A DNA stretch of 64,000 nucleotides from WRDF01 sp031552235 (GCA_031552235.1 JAVBMR010000011.1:13567-77566); one strand, 5' to 3'. Numbered from the stretch's first letter, positions 7,745-16,951 are shown. The notes: generated by a model not told the origin, from the letters alone. Made by a program: numbers and translations.

Positions 7745-9034
7745 ATGTCCGCTCCGAAAGTATCGTTCCACACGCTCGGCTGCAAGCTCAACTTCGCCGA
7801 AACCGCCACGCTCGCCCGCCAGTTCCGCTCCGGCGGATACGTTAGGGCCGACGCCGGCGACGCCGACATACACATCATAAACACCTGCTCGGTCACGGAA
7901 CACGCCGACAAGAAGTGCCGCAACCTCATCCGCAAGCTCGCCCGCACAAACCCCGACGCAATCATAGCAGTCACAGGCTGTTACGCCCAACTCAAGCCCG
8001 ACGCCATCCAAGACATCGAAGGCGTGGACATAGTGCTTGGCAACTCGGGCAAGGGGCAACTCTTCGCGCAGGTGGACGAGCTGGCGAAAAAAGGCAGGCT
8101 CAGCCCATGCGAAACCAACTCGCTGGCAGGGTTCTTCTCGGCATTCTCGACCGAGGGGCGCACCCGCTCGTTCCTGAAAGTGCAGGACGGCTGCGACTAC
8201 AAATGTTCCTACTGCACGATCCCCTACGCCCGCGGCGAAAGCCGCAACATCCCGATAGCTGACGCCGTGGCGCAGGCCCGTGAGATTGCCGCCTCGGGGC
8301 AGAAGGAGATAGTCATAACTGGCATAAATACAGGCGATTTCGGCCACAGCACGGGCGAGAGGTTCATCGATCTCCTGCGTGCGCTGGACAGCGTTGACGG
8401 CATAGAACGATACCGCATATCGTCCATCGAACCCAACCTGCTGACGGACGAAATAATAGCTTTCACCGCCGCCAGCGGAAAATTCCAACCGCACTTCCAC
8501 ATCCCCCTGCAAAGCGGATGCGACCGCATACTCGGACTTATGCGCCGCAGGTACACCACCGGAGTTTTCGCCGGGCGCGTGGAAGCGGCCCGAGCGGCAA
8601 TGCCAGATACTTTCTTCGGAATCGACGTCATAGTGGGCTTCCCGGGCGAAACTGAAGAGGATTTCCAGGCCACATACGATTTTCTATCTCAGGTCGCCCC
8701 GGCATACCTGCATGTGTTCCCCTACTCGGACAGGCCGCTCGCCCCGGCCTCGGAATTCGGGGAAAAAGTGGCCCCGAATATCGCGGCGGAACGCGTAAAA
8801 CGCCTCACGGAACTGAGCGACCGCCTGCACCGTGAATTTTCGCAGCGCTACATGGGCACCGAGGCACACGTTTTGTGGGAAAGCACCCTCAAAGACGGCA
8901 AGATGGCCGGATTCACAGGTAATTACATCAGGGTAGTGGCACCATACGACAAGAAATACGTGAACGCGATAACCCGTGTCAGGCTCACGGAAATGACCGC
9001 TGACGGCAACGCGGCAGGTGCGATTATCGATTGA
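7745..9034 (+). CDS. mtaB: tRNA t6A37 methylthiotransferase MtaB
   Basis: Radical SAM enzyme that adds a methylthio group to N6-threonylcarbamoyladenosine at position 37 of tRNAs. The N-terminal UPF0004 domain carries Cys13 (LGCKLN), Cys48 (NTCSV) and Cys79 (TGCYAQ), ligands of the auxiliary Fe-S cluster. The radical SAM cluster is Cys150, Cys154 and Cys157 in DGCDYKCSYCTIPYARG. A C-terminal TRAM-like region follows about residue 365. At 429 residues the length is typical, and the LGCKLN form distinguishes MtaB from MiaB and RimO. It lies 12 bases after a DUF4369 lipoprotein. Confidence 0.95.
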   Translation: MSAPKVSFHTLGCKLNFAETATLARQFRSGGYVRADAGDADIHIINTCSVTEHADKKCRNLIRKLARTNPDAIIAVTGCYAQLKPDAIQDIEGVDIVLGNSGKGQLFAQVDELAKKGRLSPCETNSLAGFFSAFSTEGRTRSFLKVQDGCDYKCSYCTIPYARGESRNIPIADAVAQAREIAASGQKEIVITGINTGDFGHSTGERFIDLLRALDSVDGIERYRISSIEPNLLTDEIIAFTAASGKFQPHFHIPLQSGCDRILGLMRRRYTTGVFAGRVEAARAAMPDTFFGIDVIVGFPGETEEDFQATYDFLSQVAPAYLHVFPYSDRPLAPASEFGEKVAPNIAAERVKRLTELSDRLHREFSQRYMGTEAHVLWESTLKDGKMAGFTGNYIRVVAPYDKKYVNAITRVRLTEMTADGNAAGAIID

Positions 9035-9148
9035 ATTGCGGCACAGGACAAACGGCAACTTGGATTTTCCCGGTAAAATCAGTAAACTTGAACCGGCAAA
9101 TACGGGCCGTGTCGTTTCATAACGGAACAACAACACAATGTATCGACT

Positions 9149-9901
9149 ATGAAAAGTATAAGGAGAAAAATAATGCTCGGGTTCCTGTGCCTCGGGGCAA
9201 TGCTCGCCTTTTCGGGCATGATCTCGATGTTCCAGCTCGGCAAACTCAGCAACAATACGCAAAACCTGCTCAACTCGACACTCGAAAACATGGCCGTGTC
9301 GAAAAGGATGCTCGACGCGGCACAGATGCAGAACACGTCGCTGTTACACATAATCGTACTCAGGCATAACGAACTCGACGAGACATTCACTTCGGCACGT
9401 GCGGAACTCGAAGCCGCGCTGACCGACGCATCGGTCATGACAAGCAACTCCACAAGCCTCGACTCGATTTACAGGGCACGCGACAACTATTACCGGCTGA
9501 TCGACGACTTCTTTATGAAACCCGGGGAAAAAGACGTCGAATGGTTCATGAGCATGTACGGATCGTCGTACCTCACGCTGACAAACGCGATCAAGGACTA
9601 CATGGTCGAATCGCAGCGCACAATGCTCAGTGAAGCGGAAGCCCTCGAAAAATATGCCTACATGGCGATAATGCCCGGGGTGTTGACGCTTTGCGTGGCG
9701 CTGCTGATAGTCATCATATTCGCTTTCATGATAGACATATACTACATAAAGCCGATACAGCGGATGACAAGGGGGCTGGACGCCATGCTCAAACATAAGT
9801 TCCCGTATAACGTGGAGGTCGACGGCGACGACGAGATAGCCCGCCTGAACGGCCAACTGAAAGAACTCGCGGCTCTCGCCCGGGACAAGATCAAAGAATA
9901 A
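9149..9901 (+). CDS. Four-helix-bundle/HAMP membrane sensor lacking an output domain
   Basis: A protein of 250 residues laid out like the sensory half of a chemoreceptor or histidine kinase. There is a membrane helix at about 10-30, a helical extracytoplasmic region of about 140 residues (4HB_MCP-like), a second membrane helix at about 172-193, and a HAMP domain with the KPIQRMTRGLDAM and DEIARLNGQ signatures. The protein ends at the close of HAMP: there is no methyl-accepting, kinase or cyclase domain. trkH starts three bases after its stop, so the two are almost certainly co-transcribed. A role in gating or assembling the potassium channel is a guess from that coupling. Confidence 0.75.
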   Translation: MKSIRRKIMLGFLCLGAMLAFSGMISMFQLGKLSNNTQNLLNSTLENMAVSKRMLDAAQMQNTSLLHIIVLRHNELDETFTSARAELEAALTDASVMTSNSTSLDSIYRARDNYYRLIDDFFMKPGEKDVEWFMSMYGSSYLTLTNAIKDYMVESQRTMLSEAEALEKYAYMAIMPGVLTLCVALLIVIIFAFMIDIYYIKPIQRMTRGLDAMLKHKFPYNVEVDGDDEIARLNGQLKELAALARDKIKE

Positions 9902-9904
9902 AAG

Positions 9905-11350
9905 ATGAGGCTCGCGCTAATATTCAGATACATAGGATGGATAATGCTGCTCAACGCGGCATTCATGCTGCTATCGGCGTGCATATCGCTGGCAAACGGC
10001 ATGGACTCGGCATTCTTCCCGCTCCTGCTCTCGTTCGTCCTTACAGGCATATTGGGCGTCTTCCCTTTGATATTCGTCGGCAAGAACGACCACATCAACA
10101 TGAAAGAAGCCTACGCCATTGTGGTCGGGGCGTGGCTCACGGCATGCCTTGCGGGGACATTCCCCTACCTGTTGTGGGGCGGCGAGTTCTCGCTGGACGC
10201 GGCATGGTTCGAAAGCGTGTCGGGATTCACCACCACAGGTTCCACGGCGCTGTCGAACGTAGAAGCGCTCCCTAAAGGATTGTTGTTCTGGAGATCGTCG
10301 ACACACTGGCTGGGCGGTATCGGCGTAGTCATTTTCGTACTTGTGGTCCTTCCGACCCTCGGCAGTACAAAGATGGCGCTCTCGAACCTGGAACTGTCGC
10401 CGATGGCCAAGGAGAACTACAAATACAAGGCCCAGAAGGTTATGTATATCCTGCTGTTCGTATACCTCGGGCTGACGATACTGGAAACGGTCTGCCTGAA
10501 GATAGCCGGCATGGGTTGGTTCGACGCCGTGAACCACGCTTTCTCGACAGTGGCCACAGGCGGGTTCAGCACGAAAAACAACAGCCTTGGGCACTACGAC
10601 AGCGCCGCCATAGAAACCATAGTCACAATATTCATGCTGACGGCCGGTGTGCATTTCGGCCTCATATTCGCGACGATCACGGGCAAGCGAAACAACATAT
10701 TCCGCAACGAAGTGTCGCGTTACTATTTCGCCACATTCTTCGCCGCCGCGCTGTTCATCGCCCTTAACCTATGGGGATCTGGCTTCTACGGCACTTTCTC
10801 CGAGTCGATACGGTATGCCGCATTCCAGTCGGCGTCGATAATCACAACCACGGGATTGGCAGCCACGGACACCTCGGTTTGGACATCTTTCGCGATAATC
10901 GTAATGATACTGCTCTCGTTCCAATGCGCGTGTGCCGGATCGACGGCCGGCGGCATAAAGAGCGACAGGGTGTGGCTCGCGCTGAAAGTCATAAAAGCCC
11001 GCATACTCCAACAACAGCACCCGAGGGCGGTAATACGCATAAAACTCAACGGCGTCACACAGGACGAGTCGGTTGTGAATTTCGCCATGTTCTTCATTGT
11101 CATATACATAATGCTCGTGTGCGTCGGTACGGTAGTCGTCGCAGCGACAGGACAGGACCTTCTTACGAGCTTCAGCATCGTGGCGTCGAGCATGGGCAAC
11201 GTCGGTTCGGGATTCGGGAATGTCGGCTCGATGAGCAATTATTCGCAAATTTCGCCGTTCGTTAAAATATTCAGTACTATCTTTATGCTGTTGGGCCGTC
11301 TTGAAATATTCGGGCTTATACAGCTGTTCCTTATGAAATGGTGGAGATGA
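9905..11350 (+). CDS. trkH: TrkH family potassium uptake protein
   Basis: Membrane subunit of Trk/Ktr-type K+ uptake. The 481 residues contain repeated membrane-pore-membrane units with selectivity-filter-like loops: ESVSGFTTTGST, STVATGGFST, SIITTTGLAAT and ASSMGNVGSGFGNV. This four-loop pattern is diagnostic. The cytoplasmic NAD-binding partner TrkA is not adjacent. Upstream, the HAMP-only sensor ends three bases before; downstream, the SPOR-like protein overlaps the stop codon by ATGA. The three form one transcription unit. Confidence 0.94.
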   Translation: MRLALIFRYIGWIMLLNAAFMLLSACISLANGMDSAFFPLLLSFVLTGILGVFPLIFVGKNDHINMKEAYAIVVGAWLTACLAGTFPYLLWGGEFSLDAAWFESVSGFTTTGSTALSNVEALPKGLLFWRSSTHWLGGIGVVIFVLVVLPTLGSTKMALSNLELSPMAKENYKYKAQKVMYILLFVYLGLTILETVCLKIAGMGWFDAVNHAFSTVATGGFSTKNNSLGHYDSAAIETIVTIFMLTAGVHFGLIFATITGKRNNIFRNEVSRYYFATFFAAALFIALNLWGSGFYGTFSESIRYAAFQSASIITTTGLAATDTSVWTSFAIIVMILLSFQCACAGSTAGGIKSDRVWLALKVIKARILQQQHPRAVIRIKLNGVTQDESVVNFAMFFIVIYIMLVCVGTVVVAATGQDLLTSFSIVASSMGNVGSGFGNVGSMSNYSQISPFVKIFSTIFMLLGRLEIFGLIQLFLMKWWR

Positions 11351-12900
11351 TGATGTGGAAAAAACTATATATCGCCCTTTCGCTGGCTTTTTGCGTTGCG
11401 GTCTACACCCTGCCGGGGCAGGTGCGCCCGCGTGTGGCCGGACTGGAGGCCGACAGCACCTACATGTCGCTGCTGGGCGAGGAACTGAAGCTCCGTTCGC
11501 GTGAAGATTCGCTCGTCAAAGCGGTAGCGGTACTGCGCGATAAACTGCGCACAGATCGCGAAAACATCCAGTTGTACAGCCAGGGCATCCTCAAGCTCGA
11601 AGGCGAGATATTCGACGTCCGCAACAACATAGGCCGCATCGCCGGACGCACAAGCGCCATAGAACAGGAATTCATACTCAGCAACCTCGGGGCGGGCATC
11701 CACACGGGCGGACACCCGGCAGGCGGGCAGCAAACATCGGCGGACGTATCGGGCAACCTGATCGAAAACCCGTATTTCAAAGAAAACATAGTTCCGGAAG
11801 ATTATGCCGCCCTGGCGCTCGCACAGCAAAAAGAGGAGATATTAGGCAGCTACATAAGGGTCTTCGCCACGAACTACGACCTGCTGTCGAAGACGGCGGA
11901 CGAATATGCCAAAGCCGACAACGCCGCCCTCGCCGACAGCCTGTGGCCCCACTACGTCGACCAGAAACGGATACTCGCCGCAATTTCGGACTCGGTAGCC
12001 ATGTTCAACGACTATATCTGGGACACAAAATCGTACAGCTACACCCTGCTGCTCGACCTGATGAACAAGACCGGCGCAATAGACGAGTTCGGCAACAAAA
12101 GCACACAGGCGCGAAGCGCCGAAGCGCAACTCCGCGGCAACACTGAATCGGTGCCGGTGTCGGCATACCCCATCCGCAAACACCTGACGCTCGACTACGA
12201 AATGACACTCGCCCAAACGCTCGGGCTGAACAAAGCGCTCGACTCGCTCGGGCGCGCCCTTGCGGACGTCGACGCTGCACAGTTCGACTATCCTCCGATA
12301 GTGCTCGACGAAAAACTGTTCATCGACTACGCACCTATAACGTTCCATTCGCCGGCGATGTACAACGCCTCGAACCCAATTCCGGAACTCGTAATATACG
12401 GCAAGGGAACGATATACCGTATCCTGTTGGGGTCGTTCCTGCGCGCACAACCGGTTTCGGTATTCCGCGGCGCCTGCCCCGTCGGCCTGTGGCGCACGGA
12501 CGAAGGCCGGTATAACTATTACGCCGGAGGCTTCGCCACACAGCAGGAAGCCGAAGCGGCGCTGGAACAGATAAAAAAAGCAGGTTTCAAAGCACCCCAA
12601 ATAGCCTTATGGGACTATGGCGACTACTCGCTTCCCGACGAAACCCAACTTACACAAAACGGCGCTTCGGATTCAGGCACGCTGCTGAGGGTCTACATAA
12701 CAGGCGCGAAGGGCGACCTTAGCGGCACGGTCAAAGAAGCCATCAGGGAAGCCGCCCCGGGAAAAGACATAATCCGCATCGGCGAGCGTTTCACGGTCGG
12801 CAACTTCACGAGCGAAGGCGAAGCCAAAAAAGTCGCCGCCGCAATCAAAGCCGCAGACCCGGTACTGGAAGTGACGGTATCGGGCCAGGCCGGGCAATAA
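11347..12900 (+). CDS. Secreted SPOR-like domain protein with coiled coil
   Basis: About 517 residues. Three consecutive ATGs stand at 11347-11355; I start at the first because it overlaps the trkH stop as ATGA, though a frame also opens at 11338. A signal peptide (KKLYIALSLAFCVAVYTL) is followed by a helical, probably coiled-coil region to about residue 200. The C-terminal third has two SPOR-like units: YRILLGSFLRAQPVSVFRG...YYAGGFATQQEAEAAL and LLRVYITGAKG...FTVGNFTSEGEAKKVA. SPOR domains bind denuded peptidoglycan at division sites in Proteobacteria. Periplasmic, likely wall-binding; its reason for sitting behind trkH is unknown. Confidence 0.7.
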   Translation: MMMWKKLYIALSLAFCVAVYTLPGQVRPRVAGLEADSTYMSLLGEELKLRSREDSLVKAVAVLRDKLRTDRENIQLYSQGILKLEGEIFDVRNNIGRIAGRTSAIEQEFILSNLGAGIHTGGHPAGGQQTSADVSGNLIENPYFKENIVPEDYAALALAQQKEEILGSYIRVFATNYDLLSKTADEYAKADNAALADSLWPHYVDQKRILAAISDSVAMFNDYIWDTKSYSYTLLLDLMNKTGAIDEFGNKSTQARSAEAQLRGNTESVPVSAYPIRKHLTLDYEMTLAQTLGLNKALDSLGRALADVDAAQFDYPPIVLDEKLFIDYAPITFHSPAMYNASNPIPELVIYGKGTIYRILLGSFLRAQPVSVFRGACPVGLWRTDEGRYNYYAGGFATQQEAEAALEQIKKAGFKAPQIALWDYGDYSLPDETQLTQNGASDSGTLLRVYITGAKGDLSGTVKEAIREAAPGKDIIRIGERFTVGNFTSEGEAKKVAAAIKAADPVLEVTVSGQAGQ

Positions 12901-13024
12901 TACCTCAGTCCGGAGAATAATGCCTCAGTCCGAACGATAATGCCGGGAAAATACCCCGAAAAACCGAGGTACTGTTGCATATAACGCAAATTGTGCGTAC
13001 CTTGGTTCGTACAATTCAAACGGC

Positions 13025-13489
13025 ATGATATCTCTAATAATCGCATTGATAATAATCGGAGTACTGCTCCTGGTGGCGGAAATCGTACTCCTGCCCGGAC
13101 TCTCGATCTCAGGCATAGGCGCACTGATATGTTATGGCATAGCCATATATCTCGGTTTCAACACTTACGGCACTACCAGCGGACTGATAATAATAGGCGC
13201 TGTGGTCGTGCTGTCGGCAATCGCGACTGTGGTCTCGCTCCGCAACGGCACATGGCAAAAATTCGCCCTCACGCAGGAAATCGACGGCAGGTCGCAAACC
13301 CAACCGCAGGACATGATAAAGATCGGCGACCTGGGCGTTACCATAACAAGGCTCGCACCAATGGGGAAAGTGGACATCGGAGGCGAGATTTTCGAGGCGA
13401 AATCATATGCCAACGCGTACATAGACACGAAACAGGAAGTGGAAGTCATAGGCTTCGAGAACTTCAACGTAATAGTTAAACCATTGTAA
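13025..13489 (+). CDS. NfeD family membrane protein
   Basis: A protein of 154 residues with N-terminal hydrophobic segments (about 3-25, 30-45 and 50-70) and a soluble C-terminal domain with the NfeD OB-fold signature (GDLGVTITRLAPMGKVDIGGEIFEAKS, broken here into its key words GVTITRLAP and GKVDIGGE). This is the short, protease-free NfeD form that partners flotillin-like proteins. It is followed after 30 bases by floA, the standard pairing. The pair forms membrane microdomain assemblies. Start chosen at MISLIIALIII. Confidence 0.92.
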   Translation: MISLIIALIIIGVLLLVAEIVLLPGLSISGIGALICYGIAIYLGFNTYGTTSGLIIIGAVVVLSAIATVVSLRNGTWQKFALTQEIDGRSQTQPQDMIKIGDLGVTITRLAPMGKVDIGGEIFEAKSYANAYIDTKQEVEVIGFENFNVIVKPL

Positions 13490-13519
13490 ATCAATAATAA
13501 CCCAAAACTTAAAAATCAA

Positions 13520-14488
13520 ATGGAAGGTGCAGGACTCTATGTCGTTTTAGCGATAGTAGGTATAATCATTTTATGGTTCTTTTTCTATTTCGTACCTGTC
13601 GGGCTGTGGTTCTCGGCGCTCGTTTCGGGCGTGAGGATCAGCCTGTTGCAACTTATACTCATGCGCTGGAGGAAGGTTCCGCCCTCGGTTATCGTGTCGG
13701 CCATGATCGAAGGCACGAAAGCCGGGCTTGAACTCAACGCCAATGAACTCGAAGCGCACTATCTGGCGAAAGGTAACGTTCCGAGCGTGGTCCATGCCCT
13801 CGTATCGGCGCAAAAAGCCAACATCGTACTCGACTTCAAGATGGCATCGGCCATCGATCTGGCCGGACGCGACGTGTTCGAAGCAGTGCAGATGTCGGTT
13901 AACCCCAAAGTCATCAACACGCCACCGGTAGCCGCCATGGCTAAAGACGGCATCCAACTCATTGCAAAAGCGAGGGTTACGGTGCGTGCCAACATCAAAC
14001 AGCTGGTCGGCGGCGCGGGAGAGGAAACAGTACTCGCGCGTGTCGGCGAAGGTATCGTATCGTCGATAGGCTCATCGGCCACCCACAAAAGCGTCCTCGA
14101 AAACCCCGATTCAATATCCAAGGTCGTGCTCAACAAAGGCCTTGATGCCGGAACGGCATTCGAAATACTTTCGATAGACATCGCCGACATCGACGTGGGC
14201 AAGAACATTGGTGCGGAACTCCAGATAGACCAGGCCAACGCAGACAAGAACATCGCCCAGGCCAAAGCCGAAGAGAAACGCGCGATGGCCGTCGCCCTCG
14301 AACAGGAGATGAAAGCCAAAGCGCAGGAAGCCCGCGCAAAGGTTATCCTCGCCGAAGCGGAAGTGCCGCTGGCAATGGCCGAAGCGTTCCGCTCGGGCAA
14401 CCTCGGGATCATGGACTACTACAAAATGCAGAACATACAGGCCGACACCGCAATGCGTGAAGGCATAGCTAAACCGGAGAAGAAATAG
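13520..14488 (+). CDS. floA: Flotillin-like protein FloA
   Basis: Scaffold of functional membrane microdomains, of the UPF0365 family. It has 322 residues, with an N-terminal membrane-inserting hairpin at about 5-45, an SPFH/band-7 region at about 60-230 (VMSAMIEGTKAGLELN is replaced here by VSAMIEGTKAGLELN, and GGAGEETVLARVGEGIV is intact in the stomatin core), and a C-terminal helical stretch rich in Ala, Glu and Lys (AKAEEKRAMAVALEQEMKAK) that drives oligomerisation. Partner of the NfeD-like protein encoded just upstream. A terminator follows 20 bases after the stop. Confidence 0.94.
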   Translation: MEGAGLYVVLAIVGIIILWFFFYFVPVGLWFSALVSGVRISLLQLILMRWRKVPPSVIVSAMIEGTKAGLELNANELEAHYLAKGNVPSVVHALVSAQKANIVLDFKMASAIDLAGRDVFEAVQMSVNPKVINTPPVAAMAKDGIQLIAKARVTVRANIKQLVGGAGEETVLARVGEGIVSSIGSSATHKSVLENPDSISKVVLNKGLDAGTAFEILSIDIADIDVGKNIGAELQIDQANADKNIAQAKAEEKRAMAVALEQEMKAKAQEARAKVILAEAEVPLAMAEAFRSGNLGIMDYYKMQNIQADTAMREGIAKPEKK

Positions 14489-14507
14489 TACCGGACCAAA
14501 CCGGAAA

Positions 14508-14535
14508 GCCGTCCTCTACCGGACGGCCTTTTTTT
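14508..14535 (+). terminator. Terminator of the nfeD-floA unit
   Basis: GCCGTCC (14508-14514) pairs with GGACGGC (14521-14527) and is followed by a run of T. Confidence 0.85.
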
Positions 14536-14556
14536 CTAAAATTCCGGTTTTACAAT

Positions 14557-14690
14557 TAAACCACCCCGCAGCAAGCTACCGGATATTGTAACGGTTGCGA
14601 CTCGACGCTTCGCGTAGCCACCCGCAGCCGCGGAATGTGAATTTATCAAGCATTGCAAGCAGCGTGGGTATTAACCCGTAGAGATTAAAC
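14557..14690 (+). repeat. Structured interspersed repeat, family C, copy 1
   Basis: About 134 bases from TAAACCACC to GAGATTAAAC. It shares GCAAGCTAC, GAATGTGAATTTATCAAGC, GCAAGCAG and TTAACCCGTAGAGATTAAAC with the copy at 63606-63837, and shares part with the inverted copy at 53703-53787. It ends 16 bases before the ATG of the next gene. Confidence 0.75.
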
Positions 14691-14706
14691 ACACAGTGAA
14701 TTGACA

Positions 14707-15117
14707 ATGAAAAAAATCTTATTCTTCCCTGCTTTAATGACTGTCTGCATGGCGGCGCACTCGTGCGGCGGCAACAGCGCCGCACCATCCTGCGAAGCGA
14801 AAGCGGAATCCTGCGAATCGTGCATCAAGATCATTACCGCCCACAAATTCATCAAGCCTGAAAAAGTAGACGAATTCATCGAGTTCACCCGTGACGCCAT
14901 CGCCAAGTCGCGCGCCGAAGAGGGCAACATAAGCTACACGCTCTATCAGGATCCGTCGGACTCTACGAAATTCATATTCTTCGAACAGTGGAAAGACCAA
15001 GCGGCCATCGACTTCCACTTCAGCACCGACCATTTCAAATTGGCCGGTTCACGTGCTGCAGAATTCGAGGCGGCACCCACAGTCATAACAATATACGATG
15101 CCTGCGAGGCGAAATAG
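14707..15117 (+). CDS. Lipoprotein with antibiotic biosynthesis monooxygenase (ABM/YgiN-like) fold
   Basis: A protein of 136 residues. The start is the ATG at 14707. A signal peptide ends in the lipobox AAHSC with Cys20. Residues about 40-130 match the small ferredoxin-like ABM domain: KIITAHKFIKPEKVDEFIEF, EEGNISYTLYQDPSDSTKF, and FFEQWKDQAAIDFHFSTDHF. The N-terminal linker adds several Cys (CEAKAESCESC). ABM proteins include quinol monooxygenases and many of unknown activity; an envelope-anchored form is a Bacteroidota habit. The repeat at 14557-14690 lies directly in front of the gene, and a long perfect terminator follows. Confidence 0.82.
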   Translation: MKKILFFPALMTVCMAAHSCGGNSAAPSCEAKAESCESCIKIITAHKFIKPEKVDEFIEFTRDAIAKSRAEEGNISYTLYQDPSDSTKFIFFEQWKDQAAIDFHFSTDHFKLAGSRAAEFEAAPTVITIYDACEAK

Positions 15118-15126
15118 GCTGTCTTA

Positions 15127-15170
15127 TTAAATAATAAAGGGCCGGCTTAAGCCGGCCCTTTATTATTTAA
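15127..15170. terminator. Perfect 44-bp palindromic bidirectional terminator
   Basis: A flawless palindrome centred on TTAA at 15147-15150, with GGGCCGGC/GCCGGCCC at the core and A/T-rich outer arms that provide the U-run in both directions. It serves the convergent genes ending at 15117 and 15163; the stop codon of the minus-strand gene lies inside it. Confidence 0.9.
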
Positions 15171-16209
15171 AGTACTTCAAACGCTTGCGGGCTTTGAACC
15201 GGCGGAAGAGGTCTACTTTTTTCTTCCTGAGGCGTCCCTGCCAGTTGGTCTGGAAATCGTCTACGGCCGCCAGAACCCTCTCCGACGAACGGCCGTCGCG
15301 CTGAGGGTGCATCGAATCCATCTTAGCCCGGATACGGCCCATAAGACCGGCCGGTCGGCCCAAAGCGGTTTCGATCGAACTCTCCAGCAAGGCCGGATCG
15401 TCTATGTCTATCAGGTAATCGCCCGGCATGGTGTTGCGGAACGTTACCACCGGCTTGTCGAGGTAGAGGAACTCGAATATTATCGAAGAACTGTCGCACA
15501 GCATCACATCGGCCTTTTTCAGCACCCCGATATTGTCGTCGCCGTCGTAAAACGAGACGTTGGGCAACTCGGCCGCCAGCGCCTTGTAGCGCTCTACGGT
15601 AGCAGGTTCCATTTTGGGATGGAACGTGACGATCCAATCCCAATCCCGTTCGCGGGCAAGCCTGGATATCTCGTCGTAAAGGTATGGCGTAGACGTTATC
15701 CATGTCGTAAAAGTCGAAGAATACAGTATCACGGGCCGCTCGTTGCGCGGCAATGGCAGCGTCCCGTCAGCATCGAAAAACGCGTCGAGTTTCGGCCATC
15801 CTGTATGCACCACCCTGAAACTCCCGTACTGCTCGGCGAGCGGTATCAGCCTTTCAAGCGTGCTGCAATCGTTGGCACAATAGAGGTCGAACCAACCGCG
15901 TATAGTAAGGGCACTCGGGAAACGCCCCGGGCGCTTGTCGATATCGAACCCGTGGAAGACCTCGACCTTAACCCCCGGCAGGAAATGGTACATGTGGTCT
16001 CCGGCGGTAAAAACAGCATCGGGGCGATACTCCATAACCTCATCGACCGTTTTCAGATAGCGCTCGCTTTCTGCGAGATAACGTTCCAGCCCCGGTTCAT
16101 CGAAGAACCACGCGGCCTCGTCGCCCCGGGCTCGGATGGCCTTTTGCAGCGGTCGCATGATCGGGAAACCGTAGGTGAGCGAAACAAGGAAAAGGTATTT
16201 TTTCATCAT
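15163..16209 (-). CDS. CDP-glycerol:glycerophosphotransferase-like protein
   Basis: Residues numbered from MMKKYLFLVS at 16209, chosen because it lies just after the stop of the upstream gene; the longer frame would overlap it. About 348 residues with a GT-B-like layout: VFHGFDIDK and DLYCAND in the N-terminal half, then VHTGWPKLDAFF, VILYSSTFTTW, and the C-terminal nucleotide-binding region VMLCDSSSIIFEFLYLDKPVV. This is the signature of the TagB/TagF family (CDP-glycerol glycerophosphotransferases). In a Gram-negative organism the product is more likely a capsule or LPS decoration than teichoic acid. The C-terminus is very basic, as for a peripheral membrane enzyme. Substrate not known. Confidence 0.8.
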   Translation of the reverse strand: MMKKYLFLVSLTYGFPIMRPLQKAIRARGDEAAWFFDEPGLERYLAESERYLKTVDEVMEYRPDAVFTAGDHMYHFLPGVKVEVFHGFDIDKRPGRFPSALTIRGWFDLYCANDCSTLERLIPLAEQYGSFRVVHTGWPKLDAFFDADGTLPLPRNERPVILYSSTFTTWITSTPYLYDEISRLARERDWDWIVTFHPKMEPATVERYKALAAELPNVSFYDGDDNIGVLKKADVMLCDSSSIIFEFLYLDKPVVTFRNTMPGDYLIDIDDPALLESSIETALGRPAGLMGRIRAKMDSMHPQRDGRSSERVLAAVDDFQTNWQGRLRKKKVDLFRRFKARKRLKYFK

Positions 16210-16223
16210 CGGGGTATGTTGGC

Positions 16224-16907
16224 CTACATATTCTCGCGCGCATACTCGGCGCATCTGTTCAGCAGCGACGACAGCGCGTATGTAGACCTGAAATCCGATA
16301 TTACGTTTTCGAGCAACCGCGGATCGAACAGGTAATCGTCGCCGAAGTGTTTGACGACGTACACGTCCTTCAGTTTGAGGTATTCCTCCATTTCATGGCC
16401 TGTCGGATAGCCCTGCGGAATGCGCTTCAGTTTGCTCTGTGTTTCGAGTTCGAAGCCCTTCGCTTTTTTGACCGCCGCGAGGAACCCGGCGCCGTTATCG
16501 GCGATCTCTTCCCGAATGCTTTTAAGCACAGCAGGTTCGGGCAGGTACAACCCCGACGACAGCAGATGGCCGCCGAGATAATCGGCACCCGAAGGCTCGA
16601 TGTGGAAATAATAACCGGCATTGCCCGATTTCTTACCGCCCGGGCAAACGTATATCCCGATATGTGTCTTGTAGGGGGTTTTGTCGTTGCTGAACCGTGT
16701 GTCGCGGTAGATGCGGTAGGTCACATCACGAACCTGCAACCCTTTCACGGACAGGTCGAAAGACGAGACGCCGTCGATGAGCTTTTCGGCAAAACCGTTG
16801 ACGTATGCCTCTATCTCCTTATACCTCGGCCTGTTAGCCTCGAACCAATCGCGGTTGTTGTTCACGCGCAATTCGCGCAGAAACTCTGTTATTTGTTTCA
16901 TGTCCAT
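16224..16907 (-). CDS. DUF2461 domain-containing protein
   Basis: About 227 residues with the TIGR02453/DUF2461 signatures: an N-terminal FLRELRVNNNRDWFEANRP, then VTYRIYRDTRFSNDKTPYKT, YYFHIEPSGADYLGGHL, and LKRIPQGYPTGHEMEEYLK. Family of unknown function, widespread in Bacteroidota and Proteobacteria. ATG codons lie at 16916, 16907 and 16901. The promoter box ends at 16921, so the first would make the message leaderless; I prefer 16907, which also begins where family members usually do. It precedes the CDP-glycerol transferase by 14 bases and is probably co-transcribed with it. Confidence 0.85.
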   Translation of the reverse strand: MDMKQITEFLRELRVNNNRDWFEANRPRYKEIEAYVNGFAEKLIDGVSSFDLSVKGLQVRDVTYRIYRDTRFSNDKTPYKTHIGIYVCPGGKKSGNAGYYFHIEPSGADYLGGHLLSSGLYLPEPAVLKSIREEIADNGAGFLAAVKKAKGFELETQSKLKRIPQGYPTGHEMEEYLKLKDVYVVKHFGDDYLFDPRLLENVISDFRSTYALSSLLNRCAEYARENM

Positions 16908-16920
16908 AGTTGCCATGAAA

Positions 16921-16951
16921 CAAATATAATGCAAGCCGAGAGAAAAGTCAA
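16921..16951 (-). promoter_or_regulatory. Promoter of the DUF2461 gene with extended upstream motif
   Basis: On the minus strand TTG (16951-16949), 20 bases, then TATATTTG (16928-16921). The spacer reads ACTTTTCTCTCGGCTTGCAT, very close to the spacer upstream of 6278. The box lies so near the start codon that the mRNA leader must be ten bases or less. Confidence 0.75.

Noticed and set aside
15307..16335. 342-codon open frame on the plus strand opposite the CDP-glycerol transferase
   Set aside because: Shadow of a well-supported gene, runs into the next gene and has no family features.
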